DNA from: Septoria linicola
Lineage: Eukaryota; Ascomycota; Dothideomycetes; Mycosphaerellales; Mycosphaerellaceae
Length of the DNA: 64,000 bases
Assembly: GCA_024114885.1 (NCBI GenBank)
Contig: CP099418.1
Span: 248,001-312,000, forward strand
Reading direction: 5' to 3'
Shown here: piece after piece, positions 25,591 to 37,800 of the stretch
How the letters are laid out: every line of letters begins with the position of its first letter
Numbering within the stretch: position 1 is the first letter of the stretch
Made by a program: the position numbers and the translations under genes
The notes under the pieces: generated by a model
Seen by the model: only the letters and a program-made list of their open reading frames with translations
The model's database searches: none
What the model was told of the DNA's origin: nothing

Positions 25591-26448
25591 TGTTTTGCGA
25601 GGAGTGCTCGGAGGTCCGACAGTAGAGCGATTGCAGGAAGAGTTGTGTGTTGATATGAGCTTCTGCGTTAGCAGCTTTGATATATGTCTCACTTCCACCC
25701 TCACATGCACCATTCCTTCTGCTTCCACGTGCTCGATGCTACTAACTCCGCGTCGCTTGGCTGTTCCAAGAGCACATCAAGCGAGTCCGGCGATTAGCAC
25801 CGTACAATTGTAGGCGTTCTTCCGGGTGTTGCGCATCCAAGCGTGGGAGACTGGCACGAGCGCGCTAGTAAGAGCCATATACCGATGCTGCTACTCAATG
25901 GCTTGGAAGATGATCTTGTCTTTGGGAGGATCACAAGCTGGCTATTCTACCAAGTGGGTCCACAGCTCTTAAGTCCGCTGCACAGCAGTCCTGTGCTGCC
26001 CATATGGGCTAAGCGCAGGATCGTTTACGATGCATTGTGCTTAGCGCAGCCACTCAGCCGCCTCTGCTAAATTCCGACTGCTCAAGCCACATGAAACATC
26101 GGTGCGATGTCAGGAATGCATGGTTGCGGATGCAATACGTCGAACTCGAGTTCCAAGTCGACGAGAAACTACCGGTCCAAGCAACGCTGCTTATCGATGT
26201 CCGGAGATATGGCAGCCATATCACGTTGGCATCTTGGCTACGTGATGGCTCGGGCTTGGTCATACTACAGACTACAAATCCGTCTCGCGGAGCGCGCGGA
26301 CAGTGTGCAAGCCCGTGCTGTGAGTGAGTATAGTGACTTATAAAGCCTTCGTCAGCCTCCGTCTTTTGATGTCCTCACTCAACTACCGGCCGTTCCATCA
26401 ACCACTTGCAACCAGATCCTGCGACAAATCAGAGAGGCCTAGATCACA
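25591..26448. other. Intergenic, no supported gene
   Basis: Only short overlapping frames on both strands. It presumably holds the promoters of the flanking divergent genes. Confidence 0.5.
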
Positions 26449-27468
26449 ATGCCAGCCAACCAGTCAGCATTCCTCGACGGCGAGAACCATCCACTACGCA
26501 TCGCAGACAGTGCCATCCCAAAGCCCGGCGCGAATGACATTGTGGTTCGCAACTATGCGGTTGCTGTGAATACAATCGATCCAGCTCAAGCCGCCGGCTT
26601 CAAGGTCCGGCGTTATCCCACAGTCCTCGGCCATGACTTAGCTGGCGAGGTCTTCGACGTTGGGCAGGAAGTCACCCGTTTCAAGAAAGGCGATCGCGTC
26701 ATTGGACATTCGTGGCAGTTCATCACCGGCAATCCCGAGGATGGCGCGTTCAGCCTTTACACGCGAGTACCAGCGAGTAATGCTGCCGTCTTGCCAAGCC
26801 ACATCCCATACACAGATGGCGTAGTCCTGCCTCTCGCCATCGACACGGCAGCTGCAGGATTCTACCAGAAGACACACCTTAACTTGGACCTGCCCAGCCT
26901 GCATCCAACGACAGCAACCAATGGCAAGGTTATCATTGTGTATGGCGGTAGCTCTTCCGTGGGTGCTTTGGCCATACAGCTTGCTGTTAATGCCGGCTAT
27001 CGCGTTCTTGCAACAGCAAGCCCAAAGAACTTTGGCCTTTGCCGCGAATGTGGCGCGAGCGCAGTCTTCGACTACAAGTCGAACACTCTCGTTGACGATA
27101 TAGCTCAGGCTGTGGGTCGTGACAAATTTGTTGGGCTCTACAATGCAATCGGCGTTCCGGAGTCGTTCGAAGTCGTGACTCCGGTCATGCAGAAGCTAGG
27201 AGGAGGGATCGTGGCGAACACCAAGCCTCCAGGCCCGCTGCCAGAACAGATTGAGGCGAAATTTGTGCTGGGCGTTGGCGAGTTCAGTTTTCCTCTATGG
27301 GAGAGCTACATCGGCGAGGCTTTGACCAGTGGGCAACTGAAGTGTTTGCTCAAGCCAAAGGTGGTCGGCAAGGGATTGCATAGCTCCAGGCGGCCTTCGA
27401 TGCACGAGATCGTGGTGTCAGTGGAGAGAAGATTGTGGTCGAGCTGTAGACTGCCCTGCGTCACGTAG
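26449..27468 (+). CDS. Zinc-type alcohol dehydrogenase-like (MDR) oxidoreductase with frameshifted tail
   Basis: A 339-residue medium-chain dehydrogenase/reductase-like protein with no intron and a good start context (CACAATGCC). The GroES-like domain includes GHDLAGEV (residues 61-68) and GDRVIGH. The Rossmann domain has VYGGSSSVGALAIQLA (about 164-179). The structural Cys cluster of zinc alcohol dehydrogenases is absent, so it fits the zinc-free enoyl-reductase/quinone-oxidoreductase-like group common in fungal metabolism. The substrate is unknown. After KVVGKGLH (about residue 311) the frame departs from the family. The +1 frame would give an ordinary tail ending IVVEL with a stop at 27447-27449, which points to a one-base deletion near 27,381-27,385. 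The resulting altered tail may abolish activity. Confidence 0.75.
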   Translation: MPANQSAFLDGENHPLRIADSAIPKPGANDIVVRNYAVAVNTIDPAQAAGFKVRRYPTVLGHDLAGEVFDVGQEVTRFKKGDRVIGHSWQFITGNPEDGAFSLYTRVPASNAAVLPSHIPYTDGVVLPLAIDTAAAGFYQKTHLNLDLPSLHPTTATNGKVIIVYGGSSSVGALAIQLAVNAGYRVLATASPKNFGLCRECGASAVFDYKSNTLVDDIAQAVGRDKFVGLYNAIGVPESFEVVTPVMQKLGGGIVANTKPPGPLPEQIEAKFVLGVGEFSFPLWESYIGEALTSGQLKCLLKPKVVGKGLHSSRRPSMHEIVVSVERRLWSSCRLPCVT

Positions 27469-27558
27469 CCTCATAGTCCGTTGGATGTCGTAGCAGCAGA
27501 TTCTTCAAAAGATTTCTGGGCATCGAGGCATAATTTCCAAGCCCGAGGTTAAGTGTGC

Positions 27559-28928
27559 TCACGCAATACTTAGTGTGAGTGCTCGTAGATCAAAAGCACT
27601 ACCATAGCGACCTGCTTCGACGATGCCCGGTATAACCTGTTCGAGCTTGCAGAGTGTCGGAACACCATTTGCACGCACGAGATCCAGTCGCTTCGATGTT
27701 GCACTCAGTGCTGCACTGCTCCAGTTCCTCTCGGCGGTGGCTTGCTGCTGCTCGAACACATTATATGCCATTCTGAGACATAGTTCAAGTGTCAAGACGG
27801 ATACAATACCATCAGCCTGCATCAATGATGGAGATATTCTGCACAGTCGACGAGCCAGACGGTCCGAGTTCTGGTATATGCTTCGTTGCAGGTCTGAAGG
27901 TATGAGCATCACAGTCTCGGGACACATGATCCATATTCGAAGGATCGTACACTCCGTAATGAGCGAGAGGAGTGTCATCAAGATGAATTTCAAGGCGTCC
28001 ATCTGGTTCATAGGAGCATACCAGCCAGAGAAGATATACGACCCCGCCGCGAGAAGCCGGTCTTTGTCCTTGATTCCACCCTTCTTGAGCTCACTTATGC
28101 CGACGATAGGACGGTCCTGTACTGTCGTGAATAGCGATCGTGCGAACTTCGTAGTATGGTGAAGACGTGATACGAGCTTCAGCAGATCGCCAATGTTGTC
28201 TTCTCTTGCGAATGTCGCATCTGTATCCTGAAGAATTGTGGGAAGATCGTGGAACACTTCGAGCATGTCGGCCCAACCTTTCGTTTGCATCTTCAGCCAA
28301 GCACGATGTATTGACCAGCCTCTGCGATTGGCGATTGCGAGCCAGAAACTGTTACCACATATGTGACGCACTATTCCCTGATCCACAGCACTTTCAACCT
28401 GGAGATGACGTGGACCTTGTAACATCAGCAGATGCTGTGCAGCCTGTAAATGAACAGCCCAAGTGACATCTTTCTGCGCTGCTAGTTCCATGGTGTTGCT
28501 CATATGGGTCATCAGACTCATGGTCACAAGGATATCGCGTATCTCCTTGTCCGGACATTGTAAGGCGTAATTTAGCAGGCCTAATAGGCGCCCATACGAG
28601 ATGCGGCTTTCTTGGAGAATCGCCGTGTTCTGACTCTGCTGTGCAAGATGGACCAAGCCAAAAGCCCTCTTTGCAGATTTGAGCAGCGGCGTTCCAGGCA
28701 CAGTTCCGGCCACAGAGGCGAGATAGGAGACGCTGCGCCAAGGAGAGAGAAGTGGTGGCAGGAAGTTGTCGTAGAAGACAGCAAACATTTGAGTATCGAG
28801 AACATCATGTTCGGGCAGGGTGCCACACAACAGCTGCTTTTGTCCACCATCGTGCCGTCTTGCTAATCTGGCTCGCGAGAGCGAACCGTCATCAATCTTG
28901 TTGCTCTTGCGAGTACGACCCTTGGTGC
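27559..28928 (-). CDS. Fungal-specific transcription-factor-domain protein
   Basis: A long minus-strand frame (about 423 codons to 28830, extendable upstream to a probable splice acceptor at 28928 preceded by a CTAAC branch site). Alpha-helical content and segments such as QMFAVFYDNFLPPLL, AVHLQAAQHLLMLQGP and FWLAIANRRG resemble the C-terminal regulatory domain that follows Zn2Cys6 DNA-binding clusters in fungi (PF11951-like). The first in-frame ATG inside the frame is at 28788. The true 5' exon was not resolved, and no six-cysteine cluster is visible in the 300 bp upstream. It may be a cluster-less regulator or have lost its DNA-binding domain. It converges tail-to-tail with the oxidoreductase gene, 90 bp apart. 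Confidence 0.6.
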
Positions 28929-29768
28929 CTTGTCAGTGTTAGGTACTCTGGTCTTACTATGCCGTGTCTGACCTTAGGGCGTTGAGCTGAGGTCGTGGTG
29001 AGAGTTTGTACTTCTGCAATGACACATGACATTGCGCCGTTTTGAAGCAGGCGTCAAAGACTCAATGCAGCTTAAGAGGTGATTGCGCAGCTGGGTTTAC
29101 ATCTAGCTTCGAAGGGTTATTGGACAGCTTGGAAGCCGAAGATTGACTTGAAAACGGAGATGTCATATAGGTAGCCCCCGCCTTGAACGGAGTCAGTCAA
29201 GCAGTTGGACTTGCGGGACGAGCTGAGATGGTATCCCGAGATGTCGAAGGATGGTGGGGCCGCAGGATTCGGTTGGCTAAACTGCATAGCTCGAAGCGCA
29301 TTGAGCTGAAAGCGTTCCGCACATCATATCGATGGCGTGCTCCAAAACATACTTGAGAGTGGAAGCCTCTGCAAAATGCAGTTTTGCGAGCGTTTGTTGC
29401 GAGAGAGTTCAGATCGATGATGCTGCGCTTCGAAAGAACACGCTGAAGTTGGCGGTGAAAGCTCCTGGACGCCGCTTCGTCTCGGCCCGTTCATGCACGA
29501 GCCAGTTCCAGTGCCGTGACATTATCCGCCCGTGGACATAGACAAGTTCATCGGCTGCACATCATATTTGATGAGAGGGAGACTTCTTCGCGTGCAGCGA
29601 CCGTCGTGGTGTCTTCGCAGGGATCTTTGCGCAGCTACAAACCCTTGACCACCTCTTCGCCGCTTCTTAAAAGCCCCATCCCTGACTTTCAATCCAATTG
29701 CCAGAGCTTGATTCGGAGCACAGCCCTCGAACAGTTCCTATGCGGAAGCCTGATAAGCGAAGATGCAG
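28929..29768. other. Intergenic, no supported gene
   Basis: Holds the unresolved 5' end of the transcription-factor-like gene and the 3' flank of the F-box gene. Short frames here look like noise. Confidence 0.45.
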
Positions 29769-31637
29769 CTACATTCCAGCAAGAGGCAAGCTACTCCAAG
29801 CATGTCTCCAATCTTGACTCGATTCTCTGGCCCAAAGTGCGGAAAACTCAGGTTCAAGATCCCCGAGTTCAGGTGGCTTGCCACCACGAGCATCGTCGAA
29901 CCTTTTGCGCTTGGCTTGACTGATCTGGACCTCCTCAGTGATGGTCTCGCCAGGTTTGTCGTCTCTTGGGTTAGGAGTGCACTTCCACTGCCGCTCGAAG
30001 TGTCTATATACGCCATCCGATTTGGCAGTGTCAAATCCTGGATAAGGAGCAGACTGTTCGCCAGCAGAGATTTCTGCTTCGCCAAAGCAGATGGTGCCAG
30101 CTCTGACGACGTTGATCTCAAGGTTTTGCAATCGGGAGGATGAGTTGAATTTGGCGGATGCGATTTGGTGGAAGATTGCGTCGACTAGAGCAGCATCGAT
30201 CGCACAATTGATGAGCAAGCGGCGCGTATAGCCCTCTTTACACGAAGAATCCTGGCTGATACGTCTCCAGCTGGGGTCATCGCTATCGCTGCCTGCAATG
30301 GAGCAATCCATATTCAAGCACAATGTTCGCACTCGGGAGAAGATCCCCAAAGACGTGTACAGTTGGACCTCTTCGTCATCACCCTGCGTGCGAGACGTCC
30401 TGACTTCCAGATGCTCGAGAAAAGGGCAAGCCGCGTTCAGCATTCGAAGGCTTTCGATCGAGCTTGTGAACCCGGGAATGGAGAGTCGCCGCAATGACAG
30501 ACCATGATGGTCCAAAATGGCACTGAACGTCAAGTCATGGACTCCGCCACGGACTGCCAACTCCTTCAGCGATGGCAAAGACTGAAGCAAATCCGAAATG
30601 GCGGACTCGTTGTTGCCAGGTTCGGAATGTATTTCCAGAGTGGACAGTGATGGGAAGCTGGCATGTTCCGCAGCCCATTCCAATGTACTATGATCGACAC
30701 CATTCTTGATCTTGAGAACCTGCAAAGCACTGAAGTCTGCGTGTTGCCACCACTGTTTGACAATCTCCGATCTCGCGCTCAGAACAAGGCTGTGAAGCTT
30801 TGCTTTTACCTGCAGATCCCTCTCAGATATGTCGGGGAGCAGAAGGCCAGGGTATGATCCTCGTCCTCTGGCTCTACGCAATGCCGGGGTATCTTTCGGT
30901 CGTCTGTAGGAATATTCTACCTCACAAATACTGGACTTTCCCGATGCAAGCAAGTCCCAGATAGCTTCTGAGTGCCAGTCTGCCTTGCCTGTTGACGTAA
31001 CATCGCTTCCAGTCAGCTTGACAGCGTACAAATTTGGAGATGTCACCAAGGCAAGTTCGTTGGGCTTCAGCTCCAATGGTTCGCTGGTAGCGCCGGTAGG
31101 TTCACGTATGAGACCACTCAGGCGGAAATGTCCAATATGCAATCGACAGGCGGATAGCTTGTCGGAGTGCAGAGCAGACAGCAGGCAAGATGGAAAACCT
31201 GATTCGCATCCAGATTCGATATCCTTGAGCCCCGCTAGCTTTTCGATGAAAGCCGCGAGCGGCAGCCATGAGTCCTCATATACGAAAGGAGGGAGTCGTT
31301 TGCCGGCTGAGTCTGGTGTTTGCTTGTGGGCGTTACGTCGCCATTCCTGCCATATATTGCCTCGGATCACGAGTGCACGTACATGCCGGAAACTATCATT
31401 CGTGCCCAATGTTGATGTCCATTGCTGGATGTCAACTGCCAGCTTCTCAGGACTCTCAATGTCCAAGGTGATTCTGCGGAAGAGCACACAGGCAGCCGCG
31501 CGCCGGCACTGTCGGTTGACTAGAGCGAGTTGTGCTACGCTAGGTGAGTGCGAGGCCCCAAGCTCTTCACACAGGGCCTGCAGCACCTCTATTGGCAAGG
31601 CATCAAGAGTTCGTACTGCCATCATGGGAAGATGCAT
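29769..31637 (-). CDS. F-box domain protein
   Basis: A 622-residue intronless protein. An F-box-like motif lies near the N-terminus (about residues 12-55: LDALPIEVLQALCEEL... LALVNRQCRRAA...LFRRITLD). It is followed by a long region with regularly spaced leucine-rich segments (LQVLKIKNGV, LSTLEIHS, LKELAVRGG, LRRLSIPGF), which suggests a degenerate LRR domain. Such proteins act as substrate receptors of SCF ubiquitin ligases by binding Skp1 through the F-box; the target is unknown. The C-terminal 60 residues are charged and unremarkable. ATG at 31637 was chosen as the first in the frame; ATGs at residues 5 and 6 are possible alternatives. Confidence 0.75.
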   Translation of the reverse strand: MHLPMMAVRTLDALPIEVLQALCEELGASHSPSVAQLALVNRQCRRAAACVLFRRITLDIESPEKLAVDIQQWTSTLGTNDSFRHVRALVIRGNIWQEWRRNAHKQTPDSAGKRLPPFVYEDSWLPLAAFIEKLAGLKDIESGCESGFPSCLLSALHSDKLSACRLHIGHFRLSGLIREPTGATSEPLELKPNELALVTSPNLYAVKLTGSDVTSTGKADWHSEAIWDLLASGKSSICEVEYSYRRPKDTPALRRARGRGSYPGLLLPDISERDLQVKAKLHSLVLSARSEIVKQWWQHADFSALQVLKIKNGVDHSTLEWAAEHASFPSLSTLEIHSEPGNNESAISDLLQSLPSLKELAVRGGVHDLTFSAILDHHGLSLRRLSIPGFTSSIESLRMLNAACPFLEHLEVRTSRTQGDDEEVQLYTSLGIFSRVRTLCLNMDCSIAGSDSDDPSWRRISQDSSCKEGYTRRLLINCAIDAALVDAIFHQIASAKFNSSSRLQNLEINVVRAGTICFGEAEISAGEQSAPYPGFDTAKSDGVYRHFERQWKCTPNPRDDKPGETITEEVQISQAKRKRFDDARGGKPPELGDLEPEFSALWARESSQDWRHAWSSLPLAGM

Positions 31638-32040
31638 GGCACGAGAATCAGTGCCATGTATGGTATCGGCAGAGGAAGTGTGCTTGGGATGGGGTTAGAC
31701 TTGCCTGTGTTTTATAGCCCCGATTCATGGCACTCTGTGGGAAACCCTGCTGCATCCTCCAAGAACGCCAAGAATGCGCCGTCTTTGCCACACGCTTAGA
31801 TTGGGCAAGATTGAGCTGGTAGGCGTCGGCTATACATTGTGTGTGTATGCTGAACCGTGTAGATCATGGTCGAAAGGTCTTCATACGCTCTACTCGAAGT
31901 ACACAATCTCGGCCTAAATAATCCCAGGACTTCTATCGAGTAGGACTAAGCTAAGTTCCCACAGCAACCAACCAATCATTTCTATATTCACTCGTACCTT
32001 GTAAAGACCACGAGCAACATCTCAATCACTTCAGCAGAGC
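31638..32040. other. Short intergenic region
   Basis: Nothing beyond the likely F-box promoter and the 3' end of the next gene. Confidence 0.5.
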
Positions 32041-33597
32041 TCACTCTGCATCGGCCACGCTTCCACTCGACACGGCTGCCTCAAGGAACAGACGCCATGC
32101 CCGGCCGCCCTGCTTGTCCGAGTCCGGGTCGAACTGGAAAAGCGCGTTGCCACGCTCATCTGTCCCTGCGATCTCACCATCTGGTCCACTGAAATCTATA
32201 CCATTGTAATCTAACGCACGATACGAGTAAGTTGTCACCCTCGCGTTAAAGCGCTGCTCCAAGAGCTGTACCAGCTCCTCATTGCGACTTCCATACAGCG
32301 CGCCTGACCCTGTCGCTTCGTTATCGCGTGTGGGCGTCATGATGAACGCCTGGGTATCTATCGTAGGTCAGCAGGGTCTTATGCATGTCTCGCGTGTCTC
32401 TGCGCTGCAGTTACACCGATATAGGCAATGGATGCCATAGCATCGGCGTAACAGGCAGAGAGACTTGGACATGGGTGGATGCCTTTGGACAGTCGCTTTA
32501 CGTACCATCACCTGGCTGGTTGTACAAGCCCTGAGTCGGAGACACCCCAGCAGGATCTAGATAACCTCCCACCAGTTCGCCCGGCGCATCGGGGTTCTCC
32601 TCATCGGCTTCATAGTCGTGCGAATTCGTTGCGGGATCCGAGGGAGTCACACCTCTGATGAAATCAAGTATTCGCTCGCGGAATGCTGGAAGGTCGTCTT
32701 GCTGAGCTTGGATTTGTTCCTCGTCAATGGTATCTTCATCGTACTCTACGGTCCCATGAGAGTACTCTTCCCAGAAATGTGCCTAAATCTACCTCAGTAC
32801 GCGGAAGGCCAAGTGAGGAACGCATCACTTACCATCCAGACTGCGCGTCGAGACACAATGGTCACCACAGTGCAGCCATGGAGATAACCGGAACCTATCT
32901 GGAATGCTGCTGTACCAAACTCTCGTTGCCGACCGACGGGCCTCTCATTCAACTCCCCATCATCGCCATTGACAGCTAGCTGTTCTATACTACCGTACTC
33001 GTTATTCCAGTTTTCGTTCGGACCCGAGCCATCTTCACCCGATCCGATCATATTGCGAAGGAATCTGGCAATCTGGGCTGGTGTGTACAGCGAAATCTGA
33101 TTGCCATTGTCGTCTAAGACTGGGTTGCCGTCCTGGTCCAGTCTGACAGGCGGCAAGTACCTATTCTGCAAATTGATGCGCCAGAAGCGCTTCGAGAGCC
33201 AGGCGCGCCACTTCGGCTGGTAGTTCTCGTCTGTCCAAGGAAGGGAGGTTATCAAGTTGCTGTTAACAGCGCCTCGTTTCCTCAACGCCGCAGGACAGCT
33301 CGTTCTCCCACTGCAGGAATTCGGACTACACGGGTCACGGCACCGCGGAAACCTTGCACCTGCGTTGGTGATATCCCTAATCACCGGCTGTTCTGGCTCT
33401 TCTGGCAGCTGCCGCCCGTATAGCAACGAAGCATTACTACAAAGTGTCAGCGCTGCCTGCATACCTTCTGGAAGCCGCCAACGGCTAACTCACTGATAGT
33501 AATCCAGTCCGGAGATGTCGGCGACGGTAGCGTTAGAGACTCCGCATAGGGATATGAACAGCGCCAGGCTGATACTTGCAATGATGAAGCGAGCCAT
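32041..33597 (-). CDS. Secreted protein of unknown function (four exons)
   Basis: Splicing 33597-33494, 33436-32833, 32782-32506 and 32357-32041 gives one continuous frame of 433 residues, with GT-AG introns of 57, 50 and 148 nt. The N-terminus MARFIIASISLALFISLCGV is a clear signal peptide. The mature part begins with a Cys-rich stretch (PRCRDPCSPNSCSG), then a Trp-rich block (LPWTDENYQPKWRAWLSKRF), then a charged, Asp/Gly-rich region with QDGNPVLDDNGNQ. I recognise no domain. Secretion, acidity and Cys content would fit a cell-surface or extracellular role, but that is inference. Confidence 0.65.
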
Positions 33598-34832
33598 GAC
33601 AAGCTGTAGCTGACTGATAAAATCGACTTGCTAAACACTGCGACGACAGGGCAGGACAAATACCATCGGTAGGTCAGCTTGAAAGCCTGTACCTTCCGAA
33701 GTAAGACTGCGAAGGACTTGAATGTACCTTGGCAACGCGACCGGCCAAGATCTGATCGTCCCGCCCTCGTTCGACTACGCCCCTCTGAGGTAGTATTCGC
33801 TGACGAGTTGCTGCATGCGTTGAGCCCATGTCTGTTTGTTTCCTGCCGATGCAAAGGAGCGCCAGTTCGTTGAACCTTGCATAGCCTATGTCACATACCA
33901 AGCAAGGATTTGCGAAGCAGGGTTCGATAGGTGCAGAGGACCTGCCGTGTCCGCTGAGAAGATTGACGGACGACATCATTGGATTGCATCCAACAGCTCA
34001 CCCTTCAGGACCTTCAAGGCAGATCCTACGGGCTAGGGAAGTGAAGCCCGAAACCGATACCATCTTGAGGTTGCCGCCTTAGCGGCTTCCGAGAGGTGGT
34101 AATATCCTTGGCCCTCACAAAGTTATGCACACTTTGCCCAAATATGGCTTGGATGTAGCGAGGATTGATGGCTCAACGACCTTTACAAGCTCATTGGGAG
34201 TGTCTGTGGATCGATGTAGCAGGAAGCGATATCTTGGTGGTTTAGGGCTGCAGACGATCATTTCTGGCCTGCGTTCGACAAGGTTGACCGGTCTGGTATG
34301 AGTGCATAAGCCCTTACGCTGCCCAGCCCGAATTCATCATAGTAGAGTACAGAAGCGGACGCCATGACTTTCAGCCCGTGTGCCAAGTGTTGGTGTAAGT
34401 GTTGGATCCAAGAAGTCTCTCTGAGCAAGCGGCATATGCAGGGTCAAAAAGCAGTCTAACCTCATTAACACAGCACACACTAAGCCAAATCCGACAACCT
34501 CTACGCGACATTCTCCTCCGCGACTTCTCCGCGTCTATCACTTATGCCTTAAATTAGACCGCGTCCTTTGACATCACCTATGCGCGCATCGTTACATCGC
34601 AAGGATGGCCAGCTGTCGCTTGGCATGTTGGGCCGTCTTAGCTCGCGAGAGGCGAAAGAAGACGGCGGTGAAAGCACATTTGGCCGTGGCTCATCGCGCA
34701 AGATCGTGTGGTCTGTATATGGCGGGCATGAGCACGGTATTTCTCACACTCTCGAAACAGCCCTTGCTCTGATGACCTCCTAGTTCATCCTTTCTGCTGC
34801 TATCTGAAGTCGTCTATGGTATCACAGTCAAG
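33598..34832. other. Intergenic, divergent promoter region
   Basis: 1.2 kb between two divergently transcribed secreted-protein genes. No convincing coding sequence was seen, only short overlapping frames. Confidence 0.5.
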
Positions 34833-37800
34833 ATGATCATTCGACCCTACTGGATTGGAGTCTTCTGGACAGGCCTCAGGTGTTCTAAAGCTCAGCAATT
34901 CGACTCATCGATCTCGAAGTGTCCGGTGCGATGCAATCTCGACGACGAGACTTCTTGGACATACTACTACGAGTTATCTGCACTGGAAGGATGCGATGGA
35001 ACCACACTGTTCCAACTCAATGTCAACAATCGAGTGGACGATCCAAACACTGATGTACTCTATCGTGCCTGCACTGCAGCCGGCGGCTCCGTTCGACCTC
35101 CAACGGCTGTAGACAGCCGTATATTGAGGAGACAGCAGCTGTCCTTCAATGAGACCGATCAAGTGTCGCACGTCGTGTCACTGAGCACCAACGAGAATAC
35201 AGGTACAGCCAGTCCCGATGATGCTCAGTCAGCTGTGGCTGCTTTACGTGGCTACCTCGCAGGCCAGGAATTCAGCACATCCATTACGTTTGCACGGTCT
35301 GGACAAGCCGTTGCCGGGCTATACGCCGGATCACAAGTTGCCCCATCAAGCGGTGCTGCTGTCTTAGATCAGCTTGGAGAATACGTCTCCTCATCGACAT
35401 CTCGACGAGTGATTGCTCAAGCTTGTGGATCAGGCAACCAAACCATAAGCACCCAGTTCTTCGGCATTGTTGTAGACACCTCTACCAATATAGCCGCAGT
35501 CCAGGACTCTCTCCGAAGCTGGAATGATGCCGAATGTGTCGAGGAAGGCGTGTCAGCAACATGGTCCCCCATTGCCGTGGACATCACTTCAGGCAGTCGC
35601 ATTTCTGTGGTACCTGATGCTGAGTCTGTGGGCAGCGTCGAGTCCAGCGCTGACAAGCGGTCTTCAAGCACTCGCCGGCAGTCGGACACATGTCGATATA
35701 CCCAAGGTATGATCGAGAAGCTCGAATTGGAAAAGTGTCCAGCTGACATTTGCAGTGCAATCTGGTGATGGATGCTATGCCGTCTCAGAGCGGTGTGGCA
35801 TATCAATATCTGAGCTCGAAAGCTACAACAGAGCTGGCTTGTGCAACAACCTCCAGCTTGCCGAGTACGTCTGTTGCTCCCCCGGCTCTTTACCCGACTT
35901 TTCGCCTCAGCCTGGATCAGACGGCATGTGTGTCGCTTATACAGTGGGGTCTGGCGATACATGCTTTGCCATTGCAGAAGCACATCAAATGACAGTCGCC
36001 GACATTGAAGCTCGGAACACGCAGACCTGGGGCTGGACTGGCTGTAACAACCTCTTGCTCGGAGCTAGGATCTGCCTAAGCACTGGTGACCCACCATTCC
36101 CAGCCGAGGTCGAGAACGCTGTTTGCGGACCTCAGGTTCCAGGCACCGTTGACGCAAATCCATCTCGCAATCCGGAAGACTGGATTGATCTCAACGCTTG
36201 CCCTCTCAACGCGTGCTGCAATATATGGGGCCAATGCGGAGTTACAAGTGAATTCTGCACAATTGCTCCAAGCGAGACAGGGAATCCTGGAACCGCCGCT
36301 CCTGGCAGCAATGGATGTGTCTCAAACTGTGGCACTGATATCATCTCGGGACCTGCGCCTGGAAGTTTCGAGCACGTGGGCTACTACGAATCGTTTCATA
36401 TCGATCGGCCATGCAACTTTATGTCTGTTCCCGACATCCCAGACAGATATACCATCGTCCACTGGGCCTTTGGCGAGATTTCCGATGACTTCACTGCAAG
36501 CATCTCGCCATACGAAGCAGATTGGGCAGACTTCAAGGCTGCTACAGGCTTCAAGAGGATCATATCTTTTGGTGGCTGGGCTTTCTCGACCGAGAGATCG
36601 TCCTACTTCATCTTTCGAGAGGGCGTCTCACCTCAGAATCGTCAAAGATTTGCCGACAACATGATTGACTTTGTTGTTTCGGAAGGTCTAGACGGCATTG
36701 ATTTCGATTGGGAGTACCCAGGTGCACCGGACTCTCAAGGTGAAGGCATTCCTATTGATGCTCCAGAGAGAGCTCTTGAGTATCTTGAGTTCCTTAAGCT
36801 TGTACGAGCTGGTCTGCCTTCGGGCTTGACTATCGGCATGGCTGCTCCTGCTTCGTTCTGGTATTTGAAGGCGTTCCCAATGGATGAGATTGCCGAGGTC
36901 GTTGACTACGTTATCTACATGACTTATGACCTTCACGGACAATGGGACTTTGGCAATACCTACACTTCTCCTGGCTGTCCGAACGGTGACTGCCTACGGA
37001 CGCATATCAATCAGACGGAAACAGAAACATCTTTGTCAATGGTGACCAAAGCTGGCGTGCCCGCCAACAAGATCTACCTTGGTCAGCCGCTCTATGGGCG
37101 TAGCTTCAAGATGGCGGAAGCTGGTTGCTGGACTGAGAACTGCAAGTTCACAGGACCTGCGAGTGGCGCTCGACCAGGGCGTTGCACCGGCACTGGAGGT
37201 TACTTGAGCAACCTAGAAATTCGCGAGATCCTCGAAGGTGGTCAATTCAGTGTGGAAGAATACTACTCTGAGGAGGCTGGCGATATTCTTGTCTACGATC
37301 AGACGGAGTGGGTGTCCTGGGCTAAGCCTTCGACATATGAGTCTCGCTCAGACTGGGCACGCTCGCTGGGACTTGGTGGCATTTCTGATTGGGCCATCGA
37401 TCTCGACATCACAGGCAGTCGTGATGGTGTTGGAAACGGTGGCAATGGCACGGGTGGCGGCAATGGCACGGGAGAAGTTGTCTTCATTGATCCTTCGATC
37501 TACCAAGACGCCGACCCGACCGCGTTCTGTCAGCCGCCGTGCACATTTGTCTTTCCACCTTGGACGCTTCCTTACACAACAACAATCACCCCTCCACCAG
37601 TCACGTCTACCATTCTGAACAGATGGACAGATATCATCACTTCTCAAGGATCGGGAGGAGTAACAGCTGTAGAGACCTTGACGTTGGAGACCACGACCGT
37701 CACTGTCATCACTATTGCACCGATTACAACTACGGAGATTGATGTCTGGAACTTTGTCTGGACGGACACTGATCAATCTGTTGTCACTTTGACAAGCAGC

